Of a stretch of DNA of 64,000 nucleotides, positions 22,101 through 34,500 are shown in pieces. The notes under the pieces are model-generated. The model had not been told where the DNA came from. It ran no database searches and worked only from the letters and a program-made list of their open reading frames with translations. Where the stretch lies: NCBI RefSeq assembly GCF_032362555.1, contig NC_083520.1, forward strand, positions 5,208,001-5,272,000, given 5' to 3'. Position 1 is the first letter of the stretch. Every line of letters starts with the position of its first letter. The DNA comes from Amyelois transitella. Its lineage: Eukaryota > Arthropoda > Insecta > Lepidoptera > Pyralidae. The translations under genes and the position numbers were made by a program.

Positions 22101-25100
22101 TAAAAGTATCTAATGATAACAATATAAAATAAAAATTTGCACCCCAATAGTTGTATAATTATCAAACGTTCATCTAATAAGTATCTAAAAATGATATCTA
22201 TCTAAGATTTATAAATAACATACTATAAATTACATATAGTGATTATATGTATATGTATGTTATTAATGTAAGAGATTTCACTTGCGGGGAAGAGAAAGAG
22301 CCAACAGTGTTGAAAAGACTGAAATTCAACATTCAGCTGTATGGCTTAACAAAAATAAAAAGTTTAAAACGTAAGGAAAGTGATTTCCTCAAAGTAGGTA
22401 GGTATCTTATGACTAAGTATATGTTGTGATTCGAATATCCGAACTCGGATAAAAATCACATAGAATAAAGTCACCATTTTGTATGTATGAACACATACTG
22501 TTCTTCCGTACCAACATTATTTTTGTTAGTTACTCTTATAATTTCTAAGATGCTGCACTGAAACTTTTCAAGTGGGTATGTAGTGGATGTTTAAAGTACC
22601 TACTATTATAGCGGATACCTTTATAATTTGACATACACATGGGTCATCGTCGCAGTATTTATTTTTATTTTATTTTTGTTACCTTTATTCATGACCATTT
22701 ATTTTTTGTTTACGTAATAAGTAGATAAAACGTTGAAGGTATCTCATAATACTGAAATGGCGTTTTTTAATGTTAAGAAAATCTGATGAATTTATTTTCC
22801 TTAAATTATTGGAACTCTATGAAATCGTGACTAAATTTTCCTCGTATATACGAAGAATCACTTTGATTAATATCCATATAATAAACATAATTAAGGTGAT
22901 TCCCGACGTACTTTAGAAACATCAAATCTTGTGTGTACCTATCTCTGTTTCTTTAACGTGTACGCAGCGATTTATCAAGTTAAAACAGCGGGGGAAGCTG
23001 CAAATCGTCTCACAAATTATGTATAAGGTACACACTATTATGCCCGTTTCTTAACTTGCATAGTAGGTATAGTCGTTTATTGCTCAATAGATAGATTACT
23101 TTTCTGGCCTAAAGTTTCTTACTTACTTATTAGTCATTACTTACTCATTAATTAGTGCGTATTAATAATCATCTGCATTGATTAAGAAGATAAAACTTGA
23201 AAAGGCAACAGGCAGACTTTTGCGGTTATTAATTGGTTGTGATTCAAATTCATTCACTCGCTTGGGTGCTTTAGTGATGCAGTCAACAGGATAAATACTT
23301 TTTAACATTAACCTACTTACTCCTTTTTTTACGATATCTGACAAGTTTAAGGTTTTCCCCAACTTCGAAAAATATATAAGGATTCAGTTCTATTTTATTT
23401 TGTATTTGTTACTGATTGGTGCACATAATTACGTTATTTCTTACCTGACCATAGATATCAAGTGATGTGTCAGGGCTTGGGTTTTAATAAAAAAAAAGTT
23501 CTATTTTTGAAGCACCATAAGTTTGTAACCTATAAGCTTGGTACTAAAAAAAATCTTATGTGACAATAGTTTCTATGACTTTTTGGAAATTTTATGAGAG
23601 AATTTCGATGAAAATATAATGGTCTAGAACCATACGTATGCGAATCTAAAGAGGCGCGAATCTGTACCGTACATTTAATATTACTCTAAATCTTTAATTA
23701 AACTTTGGGTTAAACCTTCTTTATGTTTTTGCTTTGACGTTTTCCTCGACGTTACCCTTGTTCTGAGACGTTGCAAAACCCGTGCCAAATTGCTATATCT
23801 ATAATTATACTAGAGACTTTGTCGGAGACTTTTATATGCAATTTATAATGTTTATTTATAAAATTAAATACTTTTAGAAAAAAATTCAAGATCTGTTGTA
23901 AATATGACATTGTTTGTAATTTGAATAATAATGTTAGAAACTCAGGAAGCAACTAATAGTAACATCAGTTATTTGAATAGCCCAATAACTAAAAAGCGTA
24001 TGTGTATTATTTACTTTATTGTTAAAGTCATAAATGCATCTTTATTTCATTCTAAAAGAGAGAATTAATTAAGTTCTATTTATTTGAACATTCACAAGAT
24101 CGTTTTGATTGAGTGTTTAACAGTTAAACTCTAGTTTAAAAGCCAAGATGACTTCTCGACTACTGTGAGAGAAGCTTTAGTATTTTTCAGCACGACAATC
24201 AATGTATTTTACCTTTATGTCTTGAATGTGAATTGCCTGCAGTGGAATTTGTGTTGATGATTTCTTATTCTATTAAGATGATATGTAGGTATAATAATAT
24301 CATAGGTGTTGAATATATTTAAATGTATGCCTTTCCAGATGTGATACCAGTAAGGTTGAACTTGTGGATAATGCTGTTCACGAGTTGTTGGGTGATTTAC
24401 ATGCTTCGAGTGAATATGAGTCTGAACATAATCGCCATGGTGCCACAAGCAAGCCAAGGAAACGTTTCGTAAGTATACATCACTATCATGTTTGTAACTA
24501 TAAATTTGTTCTTGAACCTTGCAGAATCTAATAATAATTTACAATAAAAACAAACAAGTACTTACTTAGGTACCTACAAGTTTCGCACAAAAACGTGAGG
24601 AGATGGGAATTCTTAAAACTAGTTTCTTTGCATGATAATAATGTGTTATTACAAAAAGTATATTTTTTGTCTTAAAAGGCAAATAGGTACGAGCATTAAG
24701 GTATGTACGTACGTCAGTACTATTTAAATCTTTTTAATTTTTTGAAATGTTTTCAAATAAAAATCATTTAAGTACTTAAAAATATCAAGATTAAAAAATA
24801 ATAAAAAGTCGTTTTATGAATATAACAACACCGCACTAAATGGGACCCATAAAAATTAAGAATAGGAATATAAGAGGAATAGTTGACATTAAATTGTTTG
24901 GTTAGGTATCTTCGTATAAGTTATAACTTTTTATCGTGTAAGTAGGTACTTGATTTGTAATATGATGAGTAGCATTTTTCTTCAAATTATTATGATTGAG
25001 ACTAGTTTTGTCACGCAAGCAGCACAAATCTGTCAACAGGGTACAACAGGGAAAATTGTATTGTTTTCTGTTATAGGATAAAATAACCTAACTACCTAAT

Positions 25101-28100
25101 GTTGTATTGACATTAATCGATACGTTATTTTCGCATGCAAATTTTAAATAACGCGAAAAGGTTCAAATAACGAAAATTTAAAGTAACTTATATCAACTGG
25201 CACATTAAGGCTGGGCTTCAAATAAGTTATTTAGGGCTTTTTATTTACTGGTACATAACAAGTAGTATTTGTTCACAAGAAAGAGGTGCAAGGAGAGGCT
25301 TCTGGGTGCATAGAGGTTTTCACTCTGTCGTTGCGTCGGGGTGAAAAAACGTGACACTGGGTGGGATGGCACAGGTTCAAATCCTAACCCAGCCATGTAC
25401 CAATTACTCTTTTCTGATTTATATACTTTTATTGTTTAACGATGCTCTTACGTTGAGAGAAAACATGGTGAGGAAACCTGCATATTCAAGCTACTGGATG
25501 TGTACCTAGCTTAACCATCATGCAATATACTTAGTTAGGTTGGTAGTACCGATCATACCTATATCCAGTTTATAGGAATAACACTTTCTGGTAATCTTGG
25601 TGTAGTAGACATCAGTAACTCTTTCTGAGTACTAACTTTTGTTTCATTGCAAACCGTAATATTAGGATCTGGGAAGAAACTTATTTACACATTGAGGCAA
25701 CTAGTGCTTACATCCATTATCCGAGGTGGATTATGTTCCCCTACAAGGTTGCTGAGGTCAGACTGTAGGTAGTCGCTTCGTGTAAAAGCCTTACTCGCAT
25801 CAGTTAAGGACACAATCGTGGCTTAATTTCAGAGGATGATGACGATTGGAGGTATTTTATCGTAGTGGACCAACCCGACTGTGGCGTATCTAATGTGTTT
25901 GTTGTTATCAGGACGCGATCGCAGTGTGGCCAAGATAATGTGACGAACGAGACCCTCCATCATGAGGACATCGCTGACGTCAGGCAAGCACCACGGCAGG
26001 TACATATTATATCAAACGACTTAATTGTAGTTATAAGATATAACCTTCTGACATTGTTCACTCATCGGTGCATCGTTGTTCATTCGTCCATTATCAATAG
26101 GTAGACGTACGAGTATCATTATTGTCATTATTTGTCTTTATAATTTACTGAAATTCAAAATTCTAAAAATTCTTATTTTAAAATTTTATTAATTATCTAG
26201 ATATTATGGGATACTCACTTAATAATTGTCATATCTTTTGGTGTCACAACATTGGTTGACGTCAAATAAATTTCTTAAAACAAAGTTTACTGCCGTTTAA
26301 TGCACTGCAGCATTTTCTTCAACTTCACGCAAAAGAAACGAAAAGGAAAGCACCAATCTTTGTATAATTCAATATACTAAAAATGTACGAACAAGTGCAC
26401 AGTCAACGGCAAAAAAACCTGACCTCATGATAGATTTGCTTGTATCAATATAATCTGGTGAAATAGTCGTATGTTAATAATACATACATACATAAAATCA
26501 CGCCTCTTTCCCGGAGGGGTAGGCAGAGACTACCTCTTTCCACTTGCCACGATCTCTGCATACTTCTAATGTTAATAATAATAATTCTTTTTTGCTGCCA
26601 AAGGTATAAATAAATAATATTAAAAAAAAGGCAGGTAAGAGATCATGTACTAGGTATTTTTATATGATTACTTATATTATGAGCAATTTCTTATTTGAAA
26701 TTGATCCAAAAGTAGGTTAAAATTTTAATAAATATAACACTTGTTTGATATAACAGATGTGTGCTAAAGATGTTTGTAATTATTTTGCACGCTCTAAATA
26801 TTTTATAATAAAATTGATAACCTCTTCGGTGAACATTTCATTTGAATGGGATCACCTATCCAACCCATGTTTGAAGGGGCCGGCCTTTTCCGCAGTGTCG
26901 GCCCGTGAAATAAGGAACACAGGAAGGATTTGATATAGGTACATAAGAAAGATTTATTTGCAACGTAAACATAATGTCGCTACACAAACACATTGTAATT
27001 TTACTAATAGATATTATATCATTTCCAGTAAAGTACAGACAATTGTTAGCTCACACTGTTTGTGTAAATACTTACATTATAACCTGTCATACGGGCCAGC
27101 ATAGCTCGTGTTTATTATTAGGTACCTACCTATACCTCGAAACTAATGATAAATCTACTTCCAAACAGTATACAATGTTGCATTGTTTTGCGAATTTTTG
27201 CATACCTACTTATAGTTTTATTTATTGAGTGTCTGCTGCTGGATAATATATACCTACCATTGTCATTTATGTAACTTCCCTTTCATGTTAATAAAACATG
27301 ACATTTTGTTGATCATTCTTTACATACTCATATCTCGGGAACTGATTTTCAGATATTTCAGTCATGCACTGAGTCATGCCAGTTACAACATTAAATATGA
27401 CACAGAAAATTCATAGGTATGCTGTGCGAAGTAATCTTTAATCGCGACGATGGCGACGAATATTAATGAAATAAATCAAACAGAACGAAACGTTATTTCA
27501 GGTACCAGGTGGAGCGTCATTTGATTGGTCAACAGATCAGCAGGCTTTGATCCTTGGGTCGTACTTTTGGTCGTACCCTGTGACGTCACTAATTGGTGGG
27601 ATGGCGTCTGAACGATGGGGACCCCGTTACGTAGTCCTCATAGCCACAGCAGTCAGTGCTGTTCTCACTGGACTTAGCCCGGTCGCAGCTAGAATTAATC
27701 ATATAGCCCTTGTTGTTATACGATTTGGACTTGGTCTTGCGGGGGTGAGTGAATTTTAGTGATTGCATAGCGAATGCCTTAATCACCATGTAATCTTCAA
27801 CAGCAGTCATGATGATCCATAATAATATAGGGAAGATAAATATGTACATAATATATATTAATCTGTCTAGCTAGTGTGAACATTGAAGACTAAAAAGTGT
27901 GTGTTCGTCATGATTACTTAATGTAATATTTGTCATTCGATGATGTTCAACTAATATTAAGATTAGATATTTGTTATTAGCACAATCCATATCAAGACAA
28001 GTTTATAAGCAGTTTACGTTTGTTTTGGATACTTTTTTACACGCGGTAAAAACTACACATTTTGCATATTAGATCATTTCCAGTTATTGTAGTTATCGCT

Positions 28101-29598
28101 TTATTTAATAATACCATAATTTTATATAGGGGTTCGTGTATCCAGCTCTTCACGTTCTGGTAGCAAGATGGGCTCCTCCAGCGGAAAAAGGGAAATTTGT
28201 GAGTGCCATGATGGGCGGTACCTTAGGCACAGTCGTCACTTGGTCTCTCGCCGGACCCCTAATAGAAAAATTCGGATGGGCCTCCGCGTTCTATGTACCG
28301 GCAGCCATGTCATTAATATGGTGTTTATTTTGGTGGTATCTAGTAGCAGACACACCCTCGGAACACCCTAGAATCTCGGAAAAAGAGAAGAGATATATTT
28401 TAGACGCACTCGGGGACAAGGTCAAGAAATCTAAGGTAATTGAATATTTGCAAAATACCTCTTGTGAAATTCTTGGTGTCGATAGTGTGACTTTATCAGC
28501 CTTTTACTTGTTTAACATAAAAAAGGGTAGTGGTAAATCTAGCTTTATAATAATAGATGGCAGAAAATTGAGTAACTTTGAAGTCAATTCTTGCAAAATG
28601 CATTTTGTAATAATTCGTGGTTTCTAGATAATTATGAAATGAATAGGTACTATGGTTCAAAGTATTTATAAATTTTCAAACTACAATTTTTTTTAATGAT
28701 TTTTTTTCGTTATGATCATTTTTTTCCATTGATTACACATATTAATTTTTTTCATTTCAGGGCTTACCACCTTTCAAAAGTATATTTACATCACTCCCCT
28801 TCTTGGCCATGGTGTGCATTCACTACGGAAACTTATGGGGGCTCTACTTCATTATGACCGTTGGACCAAAATTTGTATCCAGTGTGTTAGGATTCGAATT
28901 GTCTGCTGCCGGCGTGATTTCTGCTCTCCCATACTTAGCTAGAATGTTCTTTGCCACTATTTTTGGAGTTATTGGAGACTGCATTTTAGCAAGAAAGATG
29001 ATGACGACGACAACAATAAGGAAATTCTTTTGCCTGTTCTCACATATCATTCCCGGGATTCTATTAGTAATGCTTGTTTACGCTGGTTGCTCAACTGCGC
29101 TGTCAGTATCTCTGATAACATTATCCATGGGCTTTAATGGAGCAGCAACTTTGACCAATCTGCAGAACCATCAGGATTTAGCTCCCAATTATGCTGGAAC
29201 TTTGTATGGAATCGCCAACTTCTTAGGAAGTACCGCTGGATTTTTCACACCTATGATTACTGCATACTTTACTAGAGATGGGGTAAGGAAATTAAATCTT
29301 GCAACATGATGATAAAGTTTCATTTCTCAAGTGTGTACAAATGTTTTATATTTTTCTACAGAATAGTTTCGAGCAATGGCGTCCTGTTTTCTTCGTTGGA
29401 GCATCAGTATATATTGTAACTGCTATATTCTTCGTGATATTTGGTACCGGAGAAATACAGCCATGGAACTTTGGTGACGATGATGCTGCTGCCAAAGATG
29501 ATAAAGAAAATGGAGACATGAAAGTGATGAAAAATATATCAACTAATAATGGTGATACTAAAGACGTAAAAGAAACTTCACTTACAGTTGAAAAATAA
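16191..29598 (+). CDS. SLC17-family transporter A (putative inorganic phosphate cotransporter), 517 aa
   Basis: Seven exons: 16191-16218, 24339-24468, 25912-25999, 27502-27744, 28130-28435, 28761-29282, 29362-29598. Junction phases agree throughout (1554 nt). It is a 12-TM major facilitator of the SLC17 type (sialin/VGLUT/Na-phosphate cotransporter-like), probably a plasma or vesicle membrane anion transporter; the substrate cannot be read. Seen: TM1 ending YMLRVNMSLNIIAMV with the family Arg (R33); a first extracellular loop with two N-glycosylation sequons (NVT, NET); FDWSTDQQALILGSYFWSYP; GGMASERWGPR; the TM4 loop RWAPPAEKGKF; a central helix pair starting LPPFKSIFTSLPFLAMV; GTLYGIANFLGSTAGFFTPMI; and the family end IQPWN followed by an acidic/lysine-rich tail. 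Intron 1 is 8.1 kb and repeat-rich. An AATAAA lies at 30124-30129. Confidence 0.93.
16728..16815 (+). mobile_element. RTE-like LINE 3'-end fragment
   Basis: Diverged copy of the LINE terminus also seen at 58507-59025: gtagtctctgcctacccctc followed by a (TATG)-like tail. It lies in intron 1 of gene A. Confidence 0.6.
17577..17690 (-). repeat. Degenerate SINE copy
   Basis: Keeps acggagtacacacagtcaat and the aaatagtgacaggtt motif of the minus-orientation SINE; otherwise decayed. Confidence 0.4.
17930..18090 (+). repeat. Interspersed repeat fragment (ctctttcacgcgaaac / cccacgggagcgaagc type)
   Basis: Contains tactctttcacgcgaaac and ends with gaaattcccacgggagcgaa, motifs common to a high-copy lepidopteran repeat. 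A related cgtgggaatttcggg motif is at about 20940. Confidence 0.45.
18925..19060 (+). repeat. Partial SINE, TATG-tail family
   Basis: Has ggggattcttattttagtcg, a diverged ctactacttatttgagtata, and the end gtctactccgtaaaggagat. The 5' part is missing. Confidence 0.5.
20175..20198. repeat. 24-bp perfect palindrome in a SINE remnant
   Basis: A self-complementary 24-mer centred on aatgcatt. It sits in a decayed SINE copy spanning about 20150-20245 (tagtgacaggttgatagacc follows it). Confidence 0.65.
20646..20908 (+). repeat. Full-length SINE, TATG-tail family (reference copy)
   Basis: The most complete copy in the window. It begins gtgtcgtgtggttcccggca, continues through gaataggaccactccatctc, gatgtcgtaaaaggcgacta, ggcgatgggctagcaacctg and ctatttgaatctcaattcta, and ends gttggctctgtctaccccgc ... 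gacgtgaccatatg plus (TATG)n. No clear tRNA A/B box was seen, so its promoter type is unknown. It lies in intron 1 of gene A. Confidence 0.85.
21108..21230 (+). repeat. SINE 5' half, TATG-tail family
   Basis: Has gtgccgtgtggtttcggcac, aagaataggactactccat and the ctcgtaaaaggcgactaagg block, then is truncated. Confidence 0.7.
21849..22080 (+). repeat. Interspersed repeat, cgcgacttcgtccgcg family
   Basis: Starts ctagttgtgccccgcgactt and ends near cttcagctttataaaactag. A second copy in opposite orientation lies at 40727-40993 and matches along most of its length (ggaatagttattttgggcat; tctattcaacacaaaaa; cctgagattagc.cgttcaa). It is a well-known lepidopteran repeat texture; the family name was not assigned. 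Confidence 0.75.
22255..22370 (-). repeat. Partial SINE, TATG-tail family
   Basis: Has cttgcggggaagagaaagag, ccaacagtgttgaaaagact and the attcagctgtatggctta block in minus orientation. Confidence 0.55.
25330..25560 (+). repeat. tRNA-related SINE, second family
   Basis: Contains a good RNA polymerase III B-box match, ggttcaaatcc at 25374-25384, followed by catgtaccaattactctttt and gtgaggaaacctgcatattc. The same post-B-box text recurs at 49095-49170; the downstream gaaac.tgcacattcaggca part recurs at 53968-54130 (plus) and about 37290-37425 (minus). Confidence 0.6.
26487..26572 (-). mobile_element. RTE-like LINE 3'-end fragment
   Basis: Reverse complement of the LINE terminus: tacatacatacataaaatca, cgcctctttcccggagggg, taggcagagactacctcttt and ccacttgccacgatctctgc. 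It lies in intron 3 of gene A. Confidence 0.75.
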
Positions 29599-31596
29599 TA
29601 GTATATATAATAGTATTAAAACAGGTACTGCTTACGCCACAATCAAAGCAGTATCATAAATTGAATCTCAAAATCTTGAAAATGAGATCAAGAGGGTATG
29701 CTGAATTGCTCATGTACGTACATTAAATTAACTATTTATTTATAGGCAAAAAAATCACACGTATGTATCTTACAAAGACTATCTGAAGGACTTACATTAG
29801 TGTAGTTACTATTTTTACTATTATCTTTGACTTTCCATAATAGCAGACTGGCTTTTATTCTCTATGCTTACGTCTTGACATATTTATAACATGCGAATTA
29901 TGCATTTAATTAATTAATTTATGATGTAAATTTTAAGATAGTTTTTAGAAGCTCTGATTGATAAAAAGTATTACTTTAGTAAGTATTCTACTTTTGACTA
30001 AAGCATTTTACTCGTGTAACATCATGACATGACATGTCATTATTATATTAATATGTTTGCTGTGATCTTTAGTACCAAATTATATGATTATATGAAAACA
30101 TTAAATTAGATATTTAGTATTATAATAAATATTGTAGACGTATATACCTAATTAAGTAAATACTCATAACCGATTGTTCTTAAATCAATACATATCAATA
30201 GACACCTCACACATGTTTAGTTATTTTTTGTTTTTTTTTTAACACTGACAATTAATTTTAAAGTTTTCAATGCTATGTAACTCTATTTTAATGAGCATTT
30301 CGACTTTTTACACATTAGATAAATGAAATTCCTAAGATATCTCTTTAAGCTTTGAACATAACTACATGATGTAAATAAACTTAATTTTCTGCATTTTCTA
30401 ATCGACGTCATTCGAACTAAGTACCTATAATTGATCCAAATCGATGCATCTATTGATTGATTGGCTTCAATGACATTGTCGAGTATGGTCACCATCATGC
30501 ACAAAAACAAAAAAATATATATAACTTTTCTTCGATTACCTTTTTCCACTCTTTACGTGGGGTGGGCACATTTTTTTTCTTTTGCTATTCATATTGAAAA
30601 GATTTCGCTTCAGTTTTATGACCGTGATGTGTGTGCCCTTGCCCTTTAGTCCCTGTTACGACGTGCACAGGAAGACGTGGAGTGGCCATATTCTATTCTG
30701 CCTGCAGTCACGCAACTATTTTGTTTATATCTAATTACTATCTATGAATTATTTTTATCCACGTGACAATAATTGAGTGAGGAATCTCAGGTCATAAATA
30801 TTACAATAATTAAGCCATTCAATCAATAGATGCATCGATTTGGATCAATTATAGGTATTTCAATACTGACAGTCAAAAGTTTATCTCATTTTAATGTAAA
30901 GTTAATAAATAATCAACTTTGTTTAATAATAAAGTGTCTTATTTGTTACTTCGGCATGTGTGATCTTGTGATGTAACGATGTTAATATGATTATATACTT
31001 ATGATAAATTATTTGAATATAATATACCTAATATTGATATTAGATGTAACGTTGTTGAAAAAAAATTAAATATTAATAACAATAAAAGTGATATTGAAAT
31101 GAAAACAAATAAAATTATAATTACTTATGACTAATTATTTTTATTTAATGGACCTGGAATTAAAACGTTTAATCGGTTTTATTAAACTGCATACTTAAAA
31201 TGTTGTAACGAAGTTTCTAAGGTTTATGATTGTAAAGTTGTAGGTATCGGTTGTAAAGTTTTAAGACTTTGCTGTGTCATTATCAACAGTGATAATGTGG
31301 TTGGGTTGAATCTACAGTAAATTGAATCTACAGTAAAGTGCTTTTCTGAAGCTACCAAAGATATAATTCAACCCAACATAAATCCGTTCTGGATTTTGTA
31401 CAGAGTCCTCCCGAAGAAGTGGACAGAACATGCGATAGAATGATGAAGACTGTTTAACACAGCAAATACCTCAAAAATAATGTGTAATAGCATAATGAGT
31501 TCACACTCGACCTTACAAATCTAGTTGGCTCCGCATTATTATGTAAATAAATGCAATATTCTACGCCAATATTTTTTATTATTTTTTTTTATATAA
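29599..31596. other. Intergenic region between SLC17 genes A and C
   Basis: Holds the 3' UTR of gene A with AATAAA at 30124-30129, then the inverted-repeat element 30424-30855, then AT-rich DNA with the gene C promoter. No further coding exon was seen. Confidence 0.5.
30424..30855. mobile_element. TA-flanked inverted-repeat element (MITE-like), 432 bp
   Basis: Terminal inverted repeats at 30424-30467 and 30812-30855 match at 43 of 44 positions (outer end cctataattgatccaaatcg). TA dinucleotides flank both ends (30422-30423, 30856-30857), the target-site signature of Tc1/mariner-type elements. No transposase frame fits inside, so it is non-autonomous. The interior includes a decayed minus-orientation SINE piece at about 30640-30700. 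Confidence 0.75.
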
Positions 31597-34500
31597 ATGT
31601 TTAAAATTAGAGTTCGAGTGATCGTAAGTCTGATGTGTTAAATAAATTCTGGTTTTTGTAATAATAATCTAAATATATCTAACATTTATTTTTTAGATTG
31701 GGATTATGATATATCTAGGATACTTTTTGATATACAATGTTCGATATAATTTGAGTGTCCACGTGGTGGATTTAGTAAAATTGACAAAAAGAGAGGAAGA
31801 CGGTGTTTATAATCAGTCTACTGTTCTAAGATCACAAGCTACAAAATCTGCTGTAAGTAAATTAAATATTCAAGGACTAGACAATAGAATTTTAGAATTA
31901 AAATCACACAATCAGTAGGTATACTGAAAATCTTAATTTACTTACGTACGGTACGAAAAGTAGATACAACAAAAAACTGAAAAGAAAGCACTAAAGTGTA
32001 GGTTGGTACTTTGTCAAGTCTATAAGAACGAAGTCCTTACGTTTCTGTATGTCCTTAGAACAAAAATACTAACGAGCATTGTATTAAATTACCAATGTAA
32101 AAAAACCAACACAAATCTGATGGGAAACCCCCTCCGCCTCATGATAGTATTAAAATTATTCTAAATATTGCTAAACATATTTCCAGCACGTCGTGGAAGT
32201 TTTGTATTGGGGTGACATGAAAGTTGCGAAGCTGTTTTCCGCTTACCACATTGGATATTTTATTTGTTTTCCTATATTTCACAACTGGGGAGACAGGTAC
32301 GTGGCGCGTAAGTGAGCAATAAATGGTTGCGGTTCATTGATGCAACATTATATAATTGCCATGGAAATTGCTCTAGCATTTTCCTTAATCTGTTATGGGT
32401 ACACACTTGTTCAGAAATTAAGTAGATACTCTTTTTTTTAATCTTTGAGTATAGTAATAGAACGGCTTCAGTCATAGATACTTTTTTCATTTCGATTCCA
32501 TTGAAGGGGAATCTATCATCATTGTGTACAGCAAAGTGGCTTGCCATAGCTAACTGAAATCGAGTGGTTTTTCATTATGTAACTATAATTAGATGCGACT
32601 TATCCATTGAAACGATAACATTATTTTTATAGCGTTGAACCTGTTCGACTTACCCCAATAAGGTAAATTGGATTTTTGTGATATTAAAGCTTATGCTCCG
32701 TCTCGCAGGATCGGTCCTACTTGGGTAGTGGGAATAGCTGGGATGACATCAGGAATATTGTCCTGCCTAACTCCCGCTGCCGCCTATTGCAGTTTTTGGT
32801 CGGTATTTATTTTGCGGATAGTAATGGGATTTTGTGCGGTTAGTTTTTTGTTTAACATTATTTTAAATTAAGTGTTTATATGTAATATAGTGCTATCATT
32901 CTAATTAGGAATCCCAATTAAGTATCTAATCAATATCCTTCTGCCGGAATTGTATGGTCACGTCTTACTTGCTGAGGAGCCCAGGATTTAGTGAACTTAA
33001 TTAGACGGTATATGACTAAATCAGTTAGAAAATGGCACATAATTATAATATAGGAACTACGAACGTATTAAATATAACTTCGCCTTTTGAAGTCGATAAT
33101 TGATACTCGTACTAAGGCAGGTACCCAATATAAGTTATTCAATCAATGAGTCAACTTTTTCGTGTATTCCGGTAATCAATTAATAATTTATTGCCAAAAG
33201 AATTCATCTTCTTTTTTTCACAGACCAACTGTCATGCATTAGGTAAAAGTAGGTAGATAAGAAGTAAGTATATTTATTTAAATCCTCAGCTTAATGTTAA
33301 AGTTAAAAGTGAATAAACCTTGTTATTTTTTGCTCTGTAGGGTGCCATGCAGCCCAGTATGGTGCAGGTTTTGAGAGACTGGGTCCCGCCAATAGAAAGG
33401 AACCATTTTATGTGGGCCTATTGCGGTAAGAGAAAATTGTTTCACATTTTGACATGCGTCCAAACACGTGCGGCACGCGCGCGGCCAATGTTACGTCGCT
33501 TCCTCACGTGTTTTTGAAAGTTTGGTTTTGAATATTTTGGCCAAAATAACACGACAGTGACATCAATAGTGAAGTAGGGTTATGTAAAACTTTTTTACAG
33601 AGTTCAATGAAGTTCAGAACCTAATTGCGAACGACACTCAACGGTTCTTATCACACTATGCTGTAAGGTTATGTACGATACGTCCAAAACAGACTAAACG
33701 TATTTTGTGATGAAATTACGTCAAAAAGTAAAATTTTTGGCGCGTACTGGGAAGCGAACTGAAGGTGGTCAAGCGTAAACGTAGACGTGTTGTATAAAAA
33801 TATTAATTTCAACCTCTTATTTTCAACTTCAGCCTGCAGAGAAAACTAATCCCCATTTCATACAAATAGTACTTAGTTGCCTGCAGGCTACCTAAAATTC
33901 GATTTTATTTATAGGCATTACAACTGGTACTTTTTGCACTTTTTTAATCTGTGCCGGCGTGCATTACTATTCCCACTGGCCAGTGGGGTTCTACATCACT
34001 GGTGGGATGCAGTTGAGCTGGTCAGCTCTGTGGGTCATCATAGTCACGGACTGCCCGCAGAAACATCCATATATTTCTAAAGACGAGTTGATGTACTTGA
34101 AAAACACTATCGGAACAATATTCCCTATCAAAGTAATAGTTTTTGCCTTTTTATAATTTTAAAATTCTCCTGTATCTGTAATAATAAAAAAATATAAACA
34201 CTAATTCTTTAAACATGTTAAACGGGATGTAATTTCAAATTAGGTATTGATTTAAATATACTTAAAGTAAGTATTTGTTGCTCAATTTGCTGAGCAAGGG
34301 TTAGTTAGCTCTTAAATTTCATAAAACAGAATTTGCATTCGTTTCTTTTGGCTTCGCACGGGTTCGCATTTACCTATAGATATAAACTTTCCTCAGAAAG
34401 TCCTTTTTCCAACATTTTATACCTACAGCAACCAAATCCATCCACATCTTTCCGAGATTAGGTATACATACATATAGATAGACAGAGAAAATATGGGAAC

